The notes under the pieces: generated by a model | What the model was told of the DNA's origin: nothing | Databases searched by the model: none | What the model saw: only the letters and a program-made list of their open reading frames with translations | Made by a program: the position numbers and the translations under genes | Shown: one piece after another, positions 11,101 through 24,088 of the stretch | Layout: every line of letters begins with the position of its first letter | Position numbering within the stretch: position 1 is the first letter of the stretch | Assembly (NCBI GenBank): GCA_002205965.3 | Contig: NADL03000697.1 | Location: 496,001 to 560,000 of the forward strand | Direction of reading: 5' to 3' | Origin: Kappaphycus alvarezii | Taxonomy: Eukaryota > Rhodophyta > Florideophyceae > Gigartinales > Solieriaceae | Length of the DNA: 64,000 nt

Positions 11101-11514
11101 TAATGTATGGAAGATGTGGTCAGTTCTATCCACGCCGCTGGAAGTGCGTTTCGCGGGAAAAGTCGTCACTGGGTAACACTACATAACTTTCCCTATACGG
11201 CGGGCTTAATACAAGTAACTATAATTTTGTGTTTTTTTAACTGTGCGGAAAAGGGGGTGTCTTTATTGAGATGTAATGCGTGGCGCGGAACGTGGCTGTT
11301 AGGGTAATGGTGACATACGGGACGGTTCGAGCGGGTTTAACGCAGAGGCATGCGGCAGCAGCAGTGATGTCTAAGGCATCATGCCTGCTGACAGGGTTCG
11401 ATCCATCCATTTAGGCACGTGACTCACATTACCCAATATCCTGAGCATGTCTAGCATACACCGGGGGAAAGCCGAACCGCACTTTTCAAAAATTAAAGAA
11501 CCAAGTCATTCTCA

Positions 11515-11661
11515 CTATTGAGATGTATGGAATGGCTGGAACCCATTTGGAGTTGCAAATCTGCATGTCATATTAAATACATGTACCGATGGTCGAAGCA
11601 ATGTAGAAATCACTGCTGTCGAATACTAGCACCAGCAACAGTCTACCATAAAGTCGATGGG
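11515..11661 (+). repeat. 145-bp repeat, copy 2
   Basis: Partner of 10777-10921. It is followed by a further segment (about 11665-11710) that resembles about 10150-10205. Confidence 0.75.
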
Positions 11662-11763
11662 ATGCCAGCCAGCAGACAAGCAGCGTTAGAACTTACTGCC
11701 AACGCTGAGTGTCTTTTTTTAACTTGCTTCAAATATGATATCACACACAGACAGAGGTAATAG

Positions 11764-11805
11764 GGGGGTATAAGAGGGTGTTTTTACTAGGAGATTTCGA
11801 GAGGC
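11764..11805 (+). repeat. Possible R-type end left of the protease gene
   Basis: The stretch GAGGGTGTTTTTACTAGGAG resembles the R repeat start (GGGTGTTTTACTCTTGGAAG) with gaps. An R-type end in the opposite orientation lies at 14268-14312. The match is only moderate. Confidence 0.35.
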
Positions 11806-11829
11806 TGGCCTGGTAAATATTGAAAAGCG

Positions 11830-13920
11830 TCACATCCGATAAAACCAGAGCAAATATCCAGACTCATCTCCCGGAAACCCATATCTTGGCGATTTCCTAA
11901 GCTGTGTGATTGTACTGTCATTGCAATTAAACCACTTTTCTTGTACCACTACATCAGCAACATAGTGACCTTCGTTTAGTGACTGCTGTTTAGAGGAAGG
12001 GAGGTGTCTGATTATTCCGCCGAGCTTATAAACGTGCTTCATTGACTTAAATTCATTCATATCCGCCTTCCTTTTTGGCGATTGCGTAGCAAATCTTGAG
12101 GGGTTGCCTGCTGATGTACTAATACTATTCATCTGATTCCGTCTTGTATTTCGCTCATGGCTACAAACGTCTGGGATTCCTTCAGATACAACGAATTCAT
12201 CAATGCAAAGGATTCTTGGAATGTCCACCTTATCAGGTCTACGTCTTCCCCCATTACTGAAGTCAAATCTCATAAGGTGAAATGTAAGGCATGGCGGGAG
12301 GAATGTAATCCCATCTGCACGCAACGATATCAGGTGGCCGCATTGTTCGCATCTCCGGTTGATCTCTTCCGGTTTGAAGCAACTCTTCAGCAAAGCATTG
12401 AAGGTTACATTTCTAGTATCGCCATTCCCGCTCAGCGGTATTGCAAAAGTTCTGACGACATCTTTCGAGTGCTTGGAATCTAAGCATCTTAAGCACGTCA
12501 TAGAGGTCTGAAGCCCGACTGCAAAATTTTCATCGACAATCGTTAGTCCATTTTCGTTCTTCTTGGGAAGCTCAACATCTACCTGCTGCAATAAATCACA
12601 TAGAAATTCCTGAGCATCTTGTTGCTCAAAATCGTCGTTATAATGCTCGGTTGCATCTTTGATTTCAAGCCGGACCTTTTCGGATTGTAATTGCGAGCCT
12701 TTCATCCGGCGCAATAGCAACCCTAATAAAGCAGTGGAAAGAGATGCATTTCTTCGGCTTTTGAGCCTCAACCACTCTCTAGAAAGCTTCTCCATAAATA
12801 TGCTATTATTCAATATGAATTGTATGACGGCTGAGGCGTAACAAGTCTGAGAATTATTTGCTACACCCGTTGGCTCCGTGTTGCTGTTCGCTGCACCCTC
12901 ATTAAGAGAATCTTGAAGCATTCTCAAAATCTCCGTTTCTCGAAAGGTGCCGTTGGCGCTAGAACTATCAGACTCAGACTTTTGGGGAAATTCAAATCCG
13001 GACTCCTGGTATTTGCCAGACTCGGATTCGGATCGCGAGTCCTCGGAAAAAGCTGAACTGAAATCTCGAGAGATGTCGTACTCGAATTTCTGAGAAAAAT
13101 TTGATTCCCACTCTTGACAACCTACTCTATCCCTTTGTGGGGTTTTTGACCCTGTTTCCTCTCCGTCATAAATTTGATCTTCCTCCCCTTGGCCTTTATA
13201 TCCTTCGTAACCGAATGCATCACTCCTTTCATCCTGAAAGTTTTCGATTATGCCGCCGCTGTCCTCAGCTTTTTGTTTTGCATCTAGAACGGAAAGTATG
13301 GATAAATCATCAAGTTTTTCTCCAGAAGCGACTGAATAATATTTACCGCTTGAGGTGGACAGCTCACTCTTCTTCTCACCTGCCCTGTTGTACTGGTTTT
13401 TTGTACTTGAATAAGCCTCAACTTTATTTGAAGCGTTGATTACTTGTCTGCTTAGCTGTACCCCGCTTGAGCGATTAATAGATGTCTCAGATTTGGATGT
13501 GAACCTTAGTACACTGGTGGACTCTCTTTTTTTATTGCATGAATCTCTTAGCTCGTTGCTAAAATCATTCTTTTGGTTCTCCGAATTTCCATTTTCCATA
13601 TTTTGATTGATTTCGGTAACAATATTCAGGTCCATGATGTTTTTGAGATATCTCCAGAGTTTGAGAATGCAATGCTTGCTTACGAACAGAGAGGGAATCT
13701 TAAAAAGGGCACGGTATATTCTATTACCAAAACAAGTATTAGATGGCTTAGATGAGTTAATTCTCTTGTATCCTTTTACGCATCGTCTCATGAAAGTTCG
13801 AATGGAAAGTGGCTTGAATGTTTGATGAGTCGAATTAAGTTTGGAATATTGTTTATAGTGTATTCTTGTGGGCAAAGACGGAGGGATCTCCAAGGCAGGG
13901 AGTTTGCACGATTTAGTCAT
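11830..13920 (-). CDS. Ubiquitin-specific protease (C19 family deubiquitinase)
   Basis: Removes ubiquitin from proteins; a cysteine isopeptidase of the USP family. The frame is open over about 700 codons without a visible intron. The Cys box reads GVANNSQTCYASAVIQF, with the catalytic Cys codon at 12841-12843. A QQDAQEFLCDLL segment follows. A zinc ribbon is suggested by CLRC and CEQC. The His box reads LNEGHYVADVV, with His at 11965-11967, followed by WFNCNDSTIT and the C-terminal GYLLWFYRM typical of USPs. In the usual Cys box (G-L-x-N-x-G-x-T-C-Y) the Gly before TC is Gln here. The N-terminal 350 residues are Ser/Glu/Asn-rich with no domain I recognise. The start is uncertain: ATGs at 13920, 13791 and 13635 are possible, and I took the longest. 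It is flanked by R-type repeat ends in opposite orientations. It looks intact and is probably a host gene, although repeat-borne cargo cannot be excluded. Confidence 0.88.
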   Translation of the reverse strand: MTKSCKLPALEIPPSLPTRIHYKQYSKLNSTHQTFKPLSIRTFMRRCVKGYKRINSSKPSNTCFGNRIYRALFKIPSLFVSKHCILKLWRYLKNIMDLNIVTEINQNMENGNSENQKNDFSNELRDSCNKKRESTSVLRFTSKSETSINRSSGVQLSRQVINASNKVEAYSSTKNQYNRAGEKKSELSTSSGKYYSVASGEKLDDLSILSVLDAKQKAEDSGGIIENFQDERSDAFGYEGYKGQGEEDQIYDGEETGSKTPQRDRVGCQEWESNFSQKFEYDISRDFSSAFSEDSRSESESGKYQESGFEFPQKSESDSSSANGTFRETEILRMLQDSLNEGAANSNTEPTGVANNSQTCYASAVIQFILNNSIFMEKLSREWLRLKSRRNASLSTALLGLLLRRMKGSQLQSEKVRLEIKDATEHYNDDFEQQDAQEFLCDLLQQVDVELPKKNENGLTIVDENFAVGLQTSMTCLRCLDSKHSKDVVRTFAIPLSGNGDTRNVTFNALLKSCFKPEEINRRCEQCGHLISLRADGITFLPPCLTFHLMRFDFSNGGRRRPDKVDIPRILCIDEFVVSEGIPDVCSHERNTRRNQMNSISTSAGNPSRFATQSPKRKADMNEFKSMKHVYKLGGIIRHLPSSKQQSLNEGHYVADVVVQEKWFNCNDSTITQLRKSPRYGFPGDESGYLLWFYRM

Positions 13921-14267
13921 GTTTGGTTTGGTAAATTGCAAGTGGGAAGAGACCCTGGTTATCGTCTTATGACAGCATTAAATATCAAAGCATAGTCAGA
14001 ATGAAAGTGGAATGGGCGAAATGTGGGATGATTTGATATTTGAAAGATATGGTCGGTTGTGACCTGGAATATCCTACAGGGTGACCAATAGTACCGTAAA
14101 TATATATAGTCGAATGTAACAGTTTAATGTTTCTACTAATTTTTTCGAAATTTTCTGTCTGACGGCATGTTTGATAAATCCTTCAAGGAACAGCTGACCA
14201 TATTTTTTATGGATTAAATACACCCTAAATTTCCCCTGTGTGATCAAGAAAACTGTGTGAAACATTT

Positions 14268-14312
14268 TTCTTCCAAAAGTAAAACACCCAAACCTTTCCC
14301 CCTTTTTTCTTT
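14268..14312 (-). repeat. R-type inverted end right of the protease gene
   Basis: The reverse complement reads GGGGGAAAGGTTTGGGTGTT then TTACTTTTGGAAG, a good match to the R repeat start. Just beyond, at 14345, another R start runs in plus orientation. The two form a head-to-head pair. Confidence 0.6.
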
Positions 14313-14342
14313 ATCCCCTGGAATGTGTGGGATAATATAATA

Positions 14343-15305
14343 GAGAGGAAAGGTTTGGGTGGTTTACTCCTTGTAAATATTTTGTTTTTATCCTAAAGCA
14401 GTACAATATGCAATGATGGGGGAACCGCGGGACTGGTTTACTGCGACAATCAATATCAGGTCCATAGCAGGGCCAAATACCTTGAAAATTCTCCTCCAAC
14501 AACACGCGGCGTTGATGGTCACCTCCAACGCAGCTTCCTTGTCAACCGATCTACCAGCTACTTTCTAGTTGGTACACACGCTCAAGCACTTGCAATATAG
14601 GTCCTGCCAATGGTTTCATTACAAGTATAGAGGACTCCCAAACTTTCCATTACTCACAGCAAAGCAACCCAATTCCCCCCCCCTTGAAAATTTCTTGATT
14701 TTTGTTTCGAATAAAAGTATAGGTAACATCTATCGATACATTGGTTTACTTTATCGCCGCCCTCTGCATCTACTTAAACAACTCACATAATATGATGGAT
14801 TTTTACGGAGTTTCAGTAGAATTTACATTCTTCGAAGCCAAGAAAGCTTTTCATGAGGAAACGAATGGCTTTCAAGTACAAGAAACGAAAAGATTGAGTG
14901 CGGTAGACTGACATTTCGGAGGAAAAAAGTTTGGTAAGTGCAATATTCGAGAAGTAGAAACATTTCTGAAAGAGTGAAATTTTATTGGAGAAATATTAGG
15001 TTATTTTAATGTACAGAAGATATGGTCGGTTGCATCCACGCCCCTGCGGCATGTCATCACTGAGTAGCACTAAATAAGTTTCTATAAAGGACTTGCTCAA
15101 TTCCAGCGAGCATAGGTGTGTATTTAATGCAAAACTTCGGAGACCTGAAAACCGAGGAAGTTTTAAATGAAATGATTTCAGTTTCAAATATGCTCCTCTA
15201 CTGCTATGCCTGATGCCCTTTGATTCGAATGTAGTTGTCTAGAATACCTTGGAATATGATCGAATTTGGCCTCCAACAGTAAAGCACCCAGCCCTTTCCT
15301 AACTT
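14343..15305. mobile_element. R-family inverted-repeat element, about 960 bp
   Basis: The left end at about 14343-14371 (GGAAAGGTTTGGGTGGTTTA) and the right end at about 15270-15305 (reverse complement AAGGGCTGGGTGCTTTACTG) are inverted relatives of the R start. The interior carries a block near 15015-15085 (AGATATGGTCGGTTGCATCC) shared with about 11105-11185. No coding region supported, so a non-autonomous element is likely. Confidence 0.45.
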
Positions 15306-15965
15306 TACAAACATTAAACTGTCCAAAATTTTCCCCCATGCTGATGTAAGGACAGTTACCCTCGAACGTAATAAGTGCATTTGGTGTAACACTACAGAAT
15401 TGGACTAGCAACATGCACTTCAATTCACTATGGCGCATTAGTTAGTTCCCAGCTCGTCCTGTAGGGTAGCCTAAGCGCATTGCGTATCTCCAATGTGTAA
15501 GCTTACATATACTGTTATCAAGCCATTAGGGAACAACTGACCTCATTTCAGAAATGCCTCTACTGTCCAAGTAGGGGCACAGGTGCTGTTCTACTGGCCA
15601 TCCAATCCCCCCCTCTCACTCCAGGATTCGGGTATAACCTTATAACTTTTTACCAGTCTTAAAATTACCATATCAGATAAGCACAGAAGATACTAGGGCT
15701 TTATTTCTGCATCGCCTCAGAGCACCAGGCATCTCTTCATTCCCATTTCTACTCTTGTAGAATGGCATACGGAAGCATTAGCAAAATCTGTTGCTGATAG
15801 AGCTATGCGGCAGTTCTCGAGGGCGAGATAAATTCCTTTTCAACGAGATTATGGACCAGTGATCTCATCTAGCGCACCTAGTCTGTTTCTTGGTCGCTCC
15901 ACATCATTCTAGATGGGTTAAGATGTCCGCCATCCTCTATTATAAAACGTCCACCTTAGCCCCTC
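15306..15965. other. No gene seen
   Basis: Non-coding sequence without a convincing frame or repeat that I can assign. Confidence 0.5.
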
Positions 15966-16560
15966 TGATAAGGATAAATCCTCAAGGGAAGAAAATTTCG
16001 AAACCAATCACCCTTAGACGGGGTTATTGTAAGCGAAAGAGAGCTACTATGGTTTTGCTGATCAAATACAAAGAGATGAGTAATGATAATAATTCAAAGG
16101 GCTGCAAGCGAGTATAAAACGGGTAGCTTATACCACCTACGCTCTGTAACTAGCGCAAAGAAAACTGATCTTGGGTCTCAGTTTGACTCTCAGCTTCATA
16201 ACTATTTACGAGTGGACTTGTAGCTGTCTGTTAACTTCATTGATTTCTCCAATGGGAAGCCGATTACTCAGCGTATATAGCCTTTTTAGGCTAATCATAA
16301 ATTCTCGAGGATGCATATCAAATTGCATTAAATGCACAAAAAAAATAATTTGGGCGATTGAGGTCGGCGATAAGATACTCCTAAGATAAATATCGACATA
16401 AACTCCGCACCATCGTCATCCTCAACATCAGAAACAAGAAATTCCTGCAAAATATTCATGTTATTCATACACCTCACAAGTATTCTTTGGAGTATTTCAA
16501 AGCTTCTCATGGCCTCCAACCCCAATATCTAGACCACTAAAATATCCTTATTCAGCTCCG
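15966..16560 (-). repeat. Decayed LTR remnant with U3 ORF trace
   Basis: On the minus strand this is the R/U5 end of the Ty3 LTR: TGATAAGGATAAATCC at 15966 mirrors TGATAGGGGTAAATCG elsewhere. It includes the tract around GTCTATATAAG (near 16275 here as GCGTATATAGCC) and a trace of the acidic ORF C-terminus (about 16400-16560). The far end of U3 is not recognisable. Old. Confidence 0.65.
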
Positions 16561-16886
16561 TGACCGGTGACTCTGGGCATCCACTCCACCCTCCTTACAT
16601 ATAGTGACCCATTGATGAAATTTGTAGCACTTGAACACTACCTATACCAGCACCTCATCGCTGCTTTACTTTGTCCGAAAGCCTTCTAAAATTAATTGAG
16701 AGTAAATTAGGTGGAACATTTCCAGTTCAACTAGCGCAGCGCGCCAGCGTCGTAATTTTTTTCACCTAGCCGATTTTCTGGCATCACTCTCCTAGCATTT
16801 TTCGTCCCTTCGAAGTCTTGCAGTAAATAAAAAAACAGTTTTAACTCAACCATCTTTCTTAATATGAATATACAGACATATTATTT

Positions 16887-17060
16887 TGAAGGGTAACAGT
16901 TTGGGTGCTTCACCCTCAGGAGATATATAGAATCTTTCCTAAAGCTGTCCAAGAAACCACCAACAACTGAAGAAGGCAAACCAATAGAGTAATGAGGGGG
17001 AAACTACGCTCCTTAAAAGCCTACATTAAGGCCAGCTATAAAGCTTTCCAGAAATCCAAA
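16887..17060 (+). repeat. R repeat, diverged copy
   Basis: Similar to 10618-10778 over about 170 bp, from GTTTGGGTGCTTCACCCTC to the AAGGCCAGCTATAAAGC block. No inverted partner found nearby. Confidence 0.55.
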
Positions 17061-18313
17061 AATTGACTTAAAAAAAGTTTGCAGACATAGTAACAGGGAC
17101 AAACCACACCACTTGGAAGGCCACATTTGAGTGAGTACTTCTTTCGCCCTTTCATATTTTTCTTTTTCCTTACTTCGACTATCTATACGAAATCAGATAA
17201 CAGCGTGTAGACTTCCGGGCGCAAACCACTGAGGGTGAGAATGATGTTTGCTTACTGTGAGATATTCAAATGTTTGAGGTCCTATATGTTTTGGTCAAAC
17301 CATGTTATAGTTTCTGCAGTGCGGATTATTGACAATTTTTGCCTGAAATAGAGTTGATTTTAGGGTAGCATCTAGTTCACTGTGATTATCAATACCATAA
17401 TTCGTATTCTCTAATGCAAATCATCGAATTGTCGCTGATACCTCCTACTAATCTTCCTTTTGACCGCCTTCAATTTTTGAAACGCTTGGTATCAATTTCA
17501 TCAGCAAATAATACCCACAAAATCTCTTCCCTCCCTCAGATTTACCTGGTAGCTATCGTCCCACCCAAGATATCATTCACTGATTTTCCCTCTTCACGAC
17601 TGCTCAATATTCTCTGGCGCCGAGCAATGTTCTTTCTGCCTTACCTCTCACTTTCGGGTGCCCCTTGCCTTTGACGACCTTTGTCAAAATACCTACGTCT
17701 GCCTCTGTGATGATGGCTCTGTTCGCTGTAACAAAAGAGGGAATGTGATTTTTCGAAAACGCTCTGGCCAGGAATATTCTGGAGCGTGACCAGTAGAACC
17801 TCTTAATTTTCCGTACAAAGCCGGCCCAATCCCGGCCATCAGGAATTCAGAGTTTGAAAATACGGACGCTGCAGCCTGCAATCACAACATGCTTCGTGAT
17901 AGCCTTTTTCGGAAACTTCTACTCTTGCGATCGTTCTCCGTTCAATCCCAAAATGAGAATTATCATCGGATGCCCATCTTTATTTTTCTATCCTTCGCTG
18001 CCTATACCTTTTCATTGATGACCGCCAGCTCGCTCCGGGCCCCAAAGCTTCCACGCGACTTTCTTCTGCTCTCATTCAAATCCTTACAGCCACTGCACCC
18101 TTTACGATCCTGCTACCCTTCTGCTCCAAGCTGAAACAGTCAAATAATGCTGCTTCAGTGTTTTTTATAACCATGTTCATGTGTGTATCCACCCTATTGC
18201 TTTTGGTATCTACAAATCAGTTGGATCAGGGAAGGAGAATGGTCTGTATAGGATTCCTGACTACAGTGCCTTCCAGAAAGGAACAACTCTGGTTTCCAAA
18301 CTATCATAGACTC
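17061..18313. other. No gene assigned
   Basis: Two open stretches on the plus strand (about 17414-17674 and 17889-18134) show no recognisable domain and have Ser/Leu/Pro-rich, non-gene-like composition. I see nothing else. Confidence 0.4.
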
Positions 18314-18969
18314 TGATATGCACTAAACATTTTACACCGAAAAATATCAGAAAAATTCCTAAATTGGAAAACATATTTCATTTTGCATGGTTTGCTAATT
18401 ATATCAGCGTGGCAAATTCATGGTACGATTTTCTAATGTTGTAAAGACCTGGAAATATTTGAGGAAAGTTGACGTTAGGGTATCTGAAGACAACAATCTC
18501 AATTCAATTATATCTTGGTGACTGTGAGCTCTACGACGGCACCTACATATTTACTTTGATAATATCTTCACTGTATTCAATCTCGTCCACAAGATTCACT
18601 TTAACGCATTTAATTGAATTTAATATGTATGTTTGAGACTTTAGGGTTAGGATGAAAATATATGTAAACCGCGTAAACTGTTTCCTCTAGGAGAGGTTAG
18701 GCACCCTGTGAGACATCTTATCGTGCAGACCCATGCATTTCAGAAGTTGAAAGTCAACCTCGGCCCTAAAAAGCATTTGTAACTTTTTCTCTGAGTATTG
18801 GTGGAAGATACTGCCCTTATTTACTCCCTTGTTGCTCCTCTTACCCTCTTCCTAACTTTTTTTCCTTGTTATCCGAACATAACCCAGTAGCAATCTTTTC
18901 GCTTGCACCACCTCCTTCTTGGGTTCCTTAGTTTAAAGAATATCATCCTCTAGCAATTCATCCATTTCA
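18314..18969 (+). repeat. 5' LTR (type B without U3 ORF) of the ancient Ty3 element
   Basis: About 656 bp. It starts TGATATGCACTAAACATTTT, a diverged form of TGATGTGCGC..., and ends ATTTCA before the primer-binding site. Like the young element's LTRs it lacks the acidic ORF, so the ORF-less U3 is not a recent change. Confidence 0.7.
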
Positions 18970-21900
18970 CTTGGTACTCTTTTGGATGTGGCTGAGCCCT
19001 AGCTATTCAAGATGTGAAGTATTAGTTTCTATTTAAGGTTTTTTTAACTTTCTCTGCAGCCAAAGACTTAATTCTGCTCTCATATCGTTCACGGAAAGAA
19101 CGAGATATGACTTTGAAGAGGCTTTCCACATATATGCTAGATGATTGATGCAGGACAAGAACGGCGAAAAGAAGACGGCGAGTATCTTTTGCTCATCTTT
19201 TGGTGATGTAAAGAGTAAATAAAGAGCAAATTAAATCGACAGTTGATCCCTTAATGGAAATGGGCGCAAACTCGCTGAGGCATTTGAGAAGCTTGCGACG
19301 TAATACGCTAAAGAGATGGAACCATATTAAATTATCCACTCCAAAATAGATACAAGTCTCAGCTTCAGTGACTTTTTATATTCATTGGTTTACTTGCGTG
19401 TTTTCTACGCTGGAACTGCTGTCAATGACCAAGACAAGAACGAAAAACTGCATAGGGCTGCGTAAGGCAGCAATGTAGGATAAGACGCTCTCCGATTTCC
19501 TTCTCATCAAAGGGCATCAGTCCGAACTGCACTGCTGTGGAGTTTGTTAAGAACTGGGAATCATTGCTATCGCTGGGTAAACTACCCATCGGGGACCGAA
19601 TATCGAATTCATTCGTGCACATTCAAAAGAACTGCCAAAGGCGAGTCACTAGCGCAGTGGCATTCGAAGCCGGCGATAAAGGATGTCAGAAACTTGGAAT
19701 ATCGACTATAAAACCGTTTCAATACTCGAATGGACATAAAAACGACACAGATAGAGAGCCTTACTATGAAAATCAAGAGAAACCGGTCTAGTGTTTCGAA
19801 GGCTGCACGAGTGTTATTCTAATTACATAAGCCTGGACAATTTTCGAATAGATGCCAAGCAAATCCACACAGTAATACTCTCAGTGGAATGTGCATGCGC
19901 TACGGTCATAATTAATGAAACTGCTGGACTAAATGTAACGGGGGTACTACTATCCTGGGGGCAGAACTAATATGGACTAGAAATGAAAATTTAATAAAAA
20001 TGATGATGGTTTCTGAAAGAAGCCAGCAGAACCTGCAAAATCAACTGGACAAAAATGGATATAGAAGCAAACCTGTTACAGAAGATACCAATATTGAATC
20101 ATGAATTTTTGAGCACATTGAAATATCTGTATCCATCTGGAATAAAATATTTGATAACTTTGTACCGGGAGCAGAAATTGGCCAGCAAGGGAAAGTAAAA
20201 TTGTAGACAAATTCACATCTATAGCGATGGATATGTTGAACTTGTATGAAGAAATAAAATTTGGTAAAATGTTCTGGGTGTAATTCTGTTTGGTTAGCTA
20301 TTATTAGGGGACGCAAATATTCGAAGAACATGCTTAAAGAACCAGGAAGTCCAAGAATATCTAGAAAATATCGTTCCAATCCGCTTCGAAATCAGCCATA
20401 AGTCTTAAAATATTCCCGGTTAAAATATTAGGATGAAAAATCCAAGCTATTTCACCTCGAGTGCTTTCTAAATCTATTTTCATAAATTTTGGTGAATTTT
20501 CTAGGCCCTGAAATTGTTCTATCTAAAAGAAGGATTAATGCTTCAGTGGGAAGTATTGGTACCCTCGACAAATTTCATGTATTTTCGTGTACTCCAAATT
20601 TGATATGGGTTTTCTCGTTATGCTTCAGCTATCGTTCCATGAAACGAACGGTTGTTTCATAATGGAAGAACTGCGGACATTCAGTGACCTTGCAAACTAA
20701 AAATATATCAGCTCAAATCAGAGTTTTAACCGTATACATCCCCATAGACTGTCATGGAAGCGTTGACACAGAAGAATTTAGAGATACAGACAGTACGTAT
20801 TTCCGCTCCAGCTATGACAGCGACGTTTCAGGGTCAAACAATAGCTTCGAAATTAGAAAATAATCGGTAGAAGGAAGCTAAATCTCCCCCGAAATCGTTA
20901 CGATTATTAGTATGATACAGGAGAAGATTGGAATTTGAAGGCAAATCTAGTCTCTAAATTTGTATTTTTTGCAAGAACTATAGAATACAAAACAATAAGA
21001 GTAGTATATAAAGTCAATATTCGTTATAACAAGCTGGGGATTGGTCTTTATCAACTCGAAAAAATAGATGCAACGAACGGATTTAACCAGAACAAAGATG
21101 GATCGCATGTAAGAGGAGCACATGCTATTGTATATTAACGAAAAATTGAAACAGTAATTTTCTACCGCGTCGAAGGAGATGCCTGAGATACTAGCAACAT
21201 GCGAAGTGATTTCATGGGGCGTTTCGGATTTAAAACAAGCAAGTGTACTAGTTACTCACTCCTTAGAGCTCACCGATACCAAACCAATTTACCAAAGGAC
21301 TAGATATCAATAGGTAAATGTGACCAGCTTATTTCTTAATCGTTACAAATATGCTGGAAAGGGATAATAGTAGGTTGTTTTCGTCACTGTGATAATTTCG
21401 CTCTCGCAGCGACGCCAAAAAGATATTAGACTTCCCTTTTGCGTCGACTAATGACAATCAAACCAAAAACTGATATCGAAATGATTCTCGATTTCAAACA
21501 GGTAGTTAATACTCTAAAATGTAAAGAAAGGGAGATATATTACGTTAATTAACATGTGGACTGCCAATTACTAGATTTATATGGATAGAAAATAATTTAC
21601 ACTAGCATATTTAGATTATTCAGGTTCAAGGCCACGCGTTCAGGTCTCAAAAATACACCAACCACAATTCATAAAATTGCGAATTATATTTTGCAGTCAC
21701 TTCAATTTGCGAGGGTGAAAAATAATAATGTCGCATTCGAGGAGCTTCTGAAGGTGAACTACTCTCCAGTGCTCATGTATCATAATTTTTAAAACCCATT
21801 AATATAAGAAGCATTTGATCGCATTCTGTGATCCGTTCTTCCCCCATAATATGAAATCGGAAGACTGCTTCCCGTTCAATTCTACAATATCAATTTCACT

Positions 21901-23952
21901 CGAAATAATGAAAACAAAATATAACCTTTCTGTAAGAAGGAAAAAGTGCAGGTCTTTTTTGACATGAAAAGTCTCGTTTTTATCATTTATCACTCGAAAG
22001 GTAAATTATCATAACTGATCATCAGGTGCTTAAGAAAGCATTACAGGAAAGAACATGCACATCATCGGCTAACTAAGTAGCTCTAAACTCTACCAAATAT
22101 AAGTTTGAAGTTCTTTACATGTACAGAAGAAATAATCATCCATATGATTATTTATTTTGTTTTGAAAACCCCTTGAATGTGAGTAACTGTTTTACAATAA
22201 TTTTTTCGGAGTTACCAAAACGCCAACGTACCACAAGAACATTATCTACTCTGATATACAAGAGCTTTATCGATTTTAGGACTACTTTGAAATACGAAAT
22301 GTCGATCTACAGCACAGAAAATGGTTGTGTAGGAGTCAGGAGGCATCTGCTTTGTGTGAAGAAAATCTTTTACGAATCATTAGATCCAATCCCCGACTAG
22401 TAGCTCAATCGAAAGAATAAATCATGACCTTGAGAAAATTACAAGCTCATCTAGGTCATTGAAATACCTAAATAACAAGTAAGTAATTACAGAACAACTT
22501 TGATGGCCCAAAATGCACAAAGATGTTTAACAGGTCGTCAAAATCTTTGACGCCTTTCAAAAGTTCTTTTAAATACAAAAGCAAAAGATTACACGAAGAT
22601 CTCTGATGTCATTTCTTTTTGAGTCGTTCTCAAATGACTTTTCCGGTCCGGTCAAGTTATCTTCTTTTGAAAACAAAAAGCTTCTCATATAAATCGAACA
22701 CCTTATTGGAAATCCATTGGCAGTCAAAAATACAGAAGAAACTGTCGATAAAGTCCCTAACTTCGAGCAAAACGAAATATTTGAGCCATTTGATCTCCCC
22801 AAAATAATCATATCTCATAATGCTCTTTGATTCTCTGTGACGACATTCCAACAATTTTAAAGGACAAAATCATCCGATTAAAACCGTTCCTCGCCTGATA
22901 TCCTGAGTAAAACGGGAAGCATAGACAATGGTAAGAACAATCAAAAGTCAAATAGCAAAAACCATGGCAGCCGAAAACATCGAGTGGTAAAATGCTTTAC
23001 CAAAGATATAATATGAATATCGCTGATGGAAAGGTGTAAAACATCTCTCACCATTCGAGATTATTTATGGGAAAGCTGTAGGAATTCCAAAATTTTGTTG
23101 GAAGACGAGTAAATTCCATGAAGAAAGTAGGGAAGTATAGTTCTTGACCACTGAATGTTTAAGATCATACCAAGAATTCTCAAATGAAGAAAAAAGTGAT
23201 AATAATTAAGCTCAAATCTTTCTTTTTGGCGCCAAAGTCTCTTTCGTCAATTTAATTGGTATGCGGTGGGCTATGAGATAGTCGCCATTTCAATGAAAGT
23301 ATAATAGCCCTTGCTTTATTTCCTAAAAGATCCACCTATATTACAAGCTCTTTTCAAGCTCCAGGGAGTTATAGCGAAGGCCATCCACGCACATGATCTC
23401 TTCCATTACCATGACAGACCCGAATAATTTTTTTGTGCAAGAACTACGTGCGACCACGAAATATATTCATTATCACAGCCGAGTGACTCCTAGTGGAGGA
23501 CAGAGAGCTGGGGATTGGATTTTATCGTTTACGAATGATTATTAAGAACTCCATGATATGATCTACATCTATATCATCGCATCCATATTTCTTCGTACGT
23601 TGAAAAGACAATAAATTCCCAAGTAGAATTACCAACTATTGCTACGAGATCTTTTCGCACTCTAAAAGGGGCGGTTTATGGAAGCAGGTCGAAACTTCAT
23701 GGGCGTAATATATCATTATTCTATAGGAACATATAGTAAATTTAGCCCCAGGGACCTCTCTAAAACCTTTCTGAATTTCGCAAGTCCACTTTTCTTATTT
23801 CTTAGAAACCACCAAGATTTACACTTCAGATTGTAAAGCTTATCGGCCGGGTATGTAGTAAGAAATAGTGCCTAAAACGCTATGTTAGATTACTCTACAC
23901 TTCGCCATCACCGTAGTGCAAGCAGGGAGCATAGTCCTCTTGAAAGAGTGAT

Positions 23953-24088
23953 GATGTTCAGAAGAGGACCTTCGGAAGAGAATACCACACCCAGAAGAGG
24001 TTCTGAAAGTACCTCGAAAGGATGTTCAGAAGAGGAACTTCTGAAGAGAATACCACACCCAGAAGAGGTTCTGAAAGTACCTCGAAAG
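23953..24088 (+). repeat. 68-bp tandem duplication in the Ty3 C-terminal linker
   Basis: Two units (23953-24020 and 24021-24088) starting GATGTTCAGAAGAGGA, nearly identical, followed by a partial third start. They lie in the Pro/Gly/Arg-rich linker between the two post-integrase modules of this fossil. Confidence 0.85.

Noticed and set aside
13635-13920. Mitochondrial targeting peptide on the ubiquitin protease
   Set aside because: The longest start gives a basic N-terminus, but the start codon is uncertain and the stretch is not clearly amphipathic.
17414-18134. Two plus-strand open stretches as host genes
   Set aside because: No domain, and composition like random AT-rich sequence.
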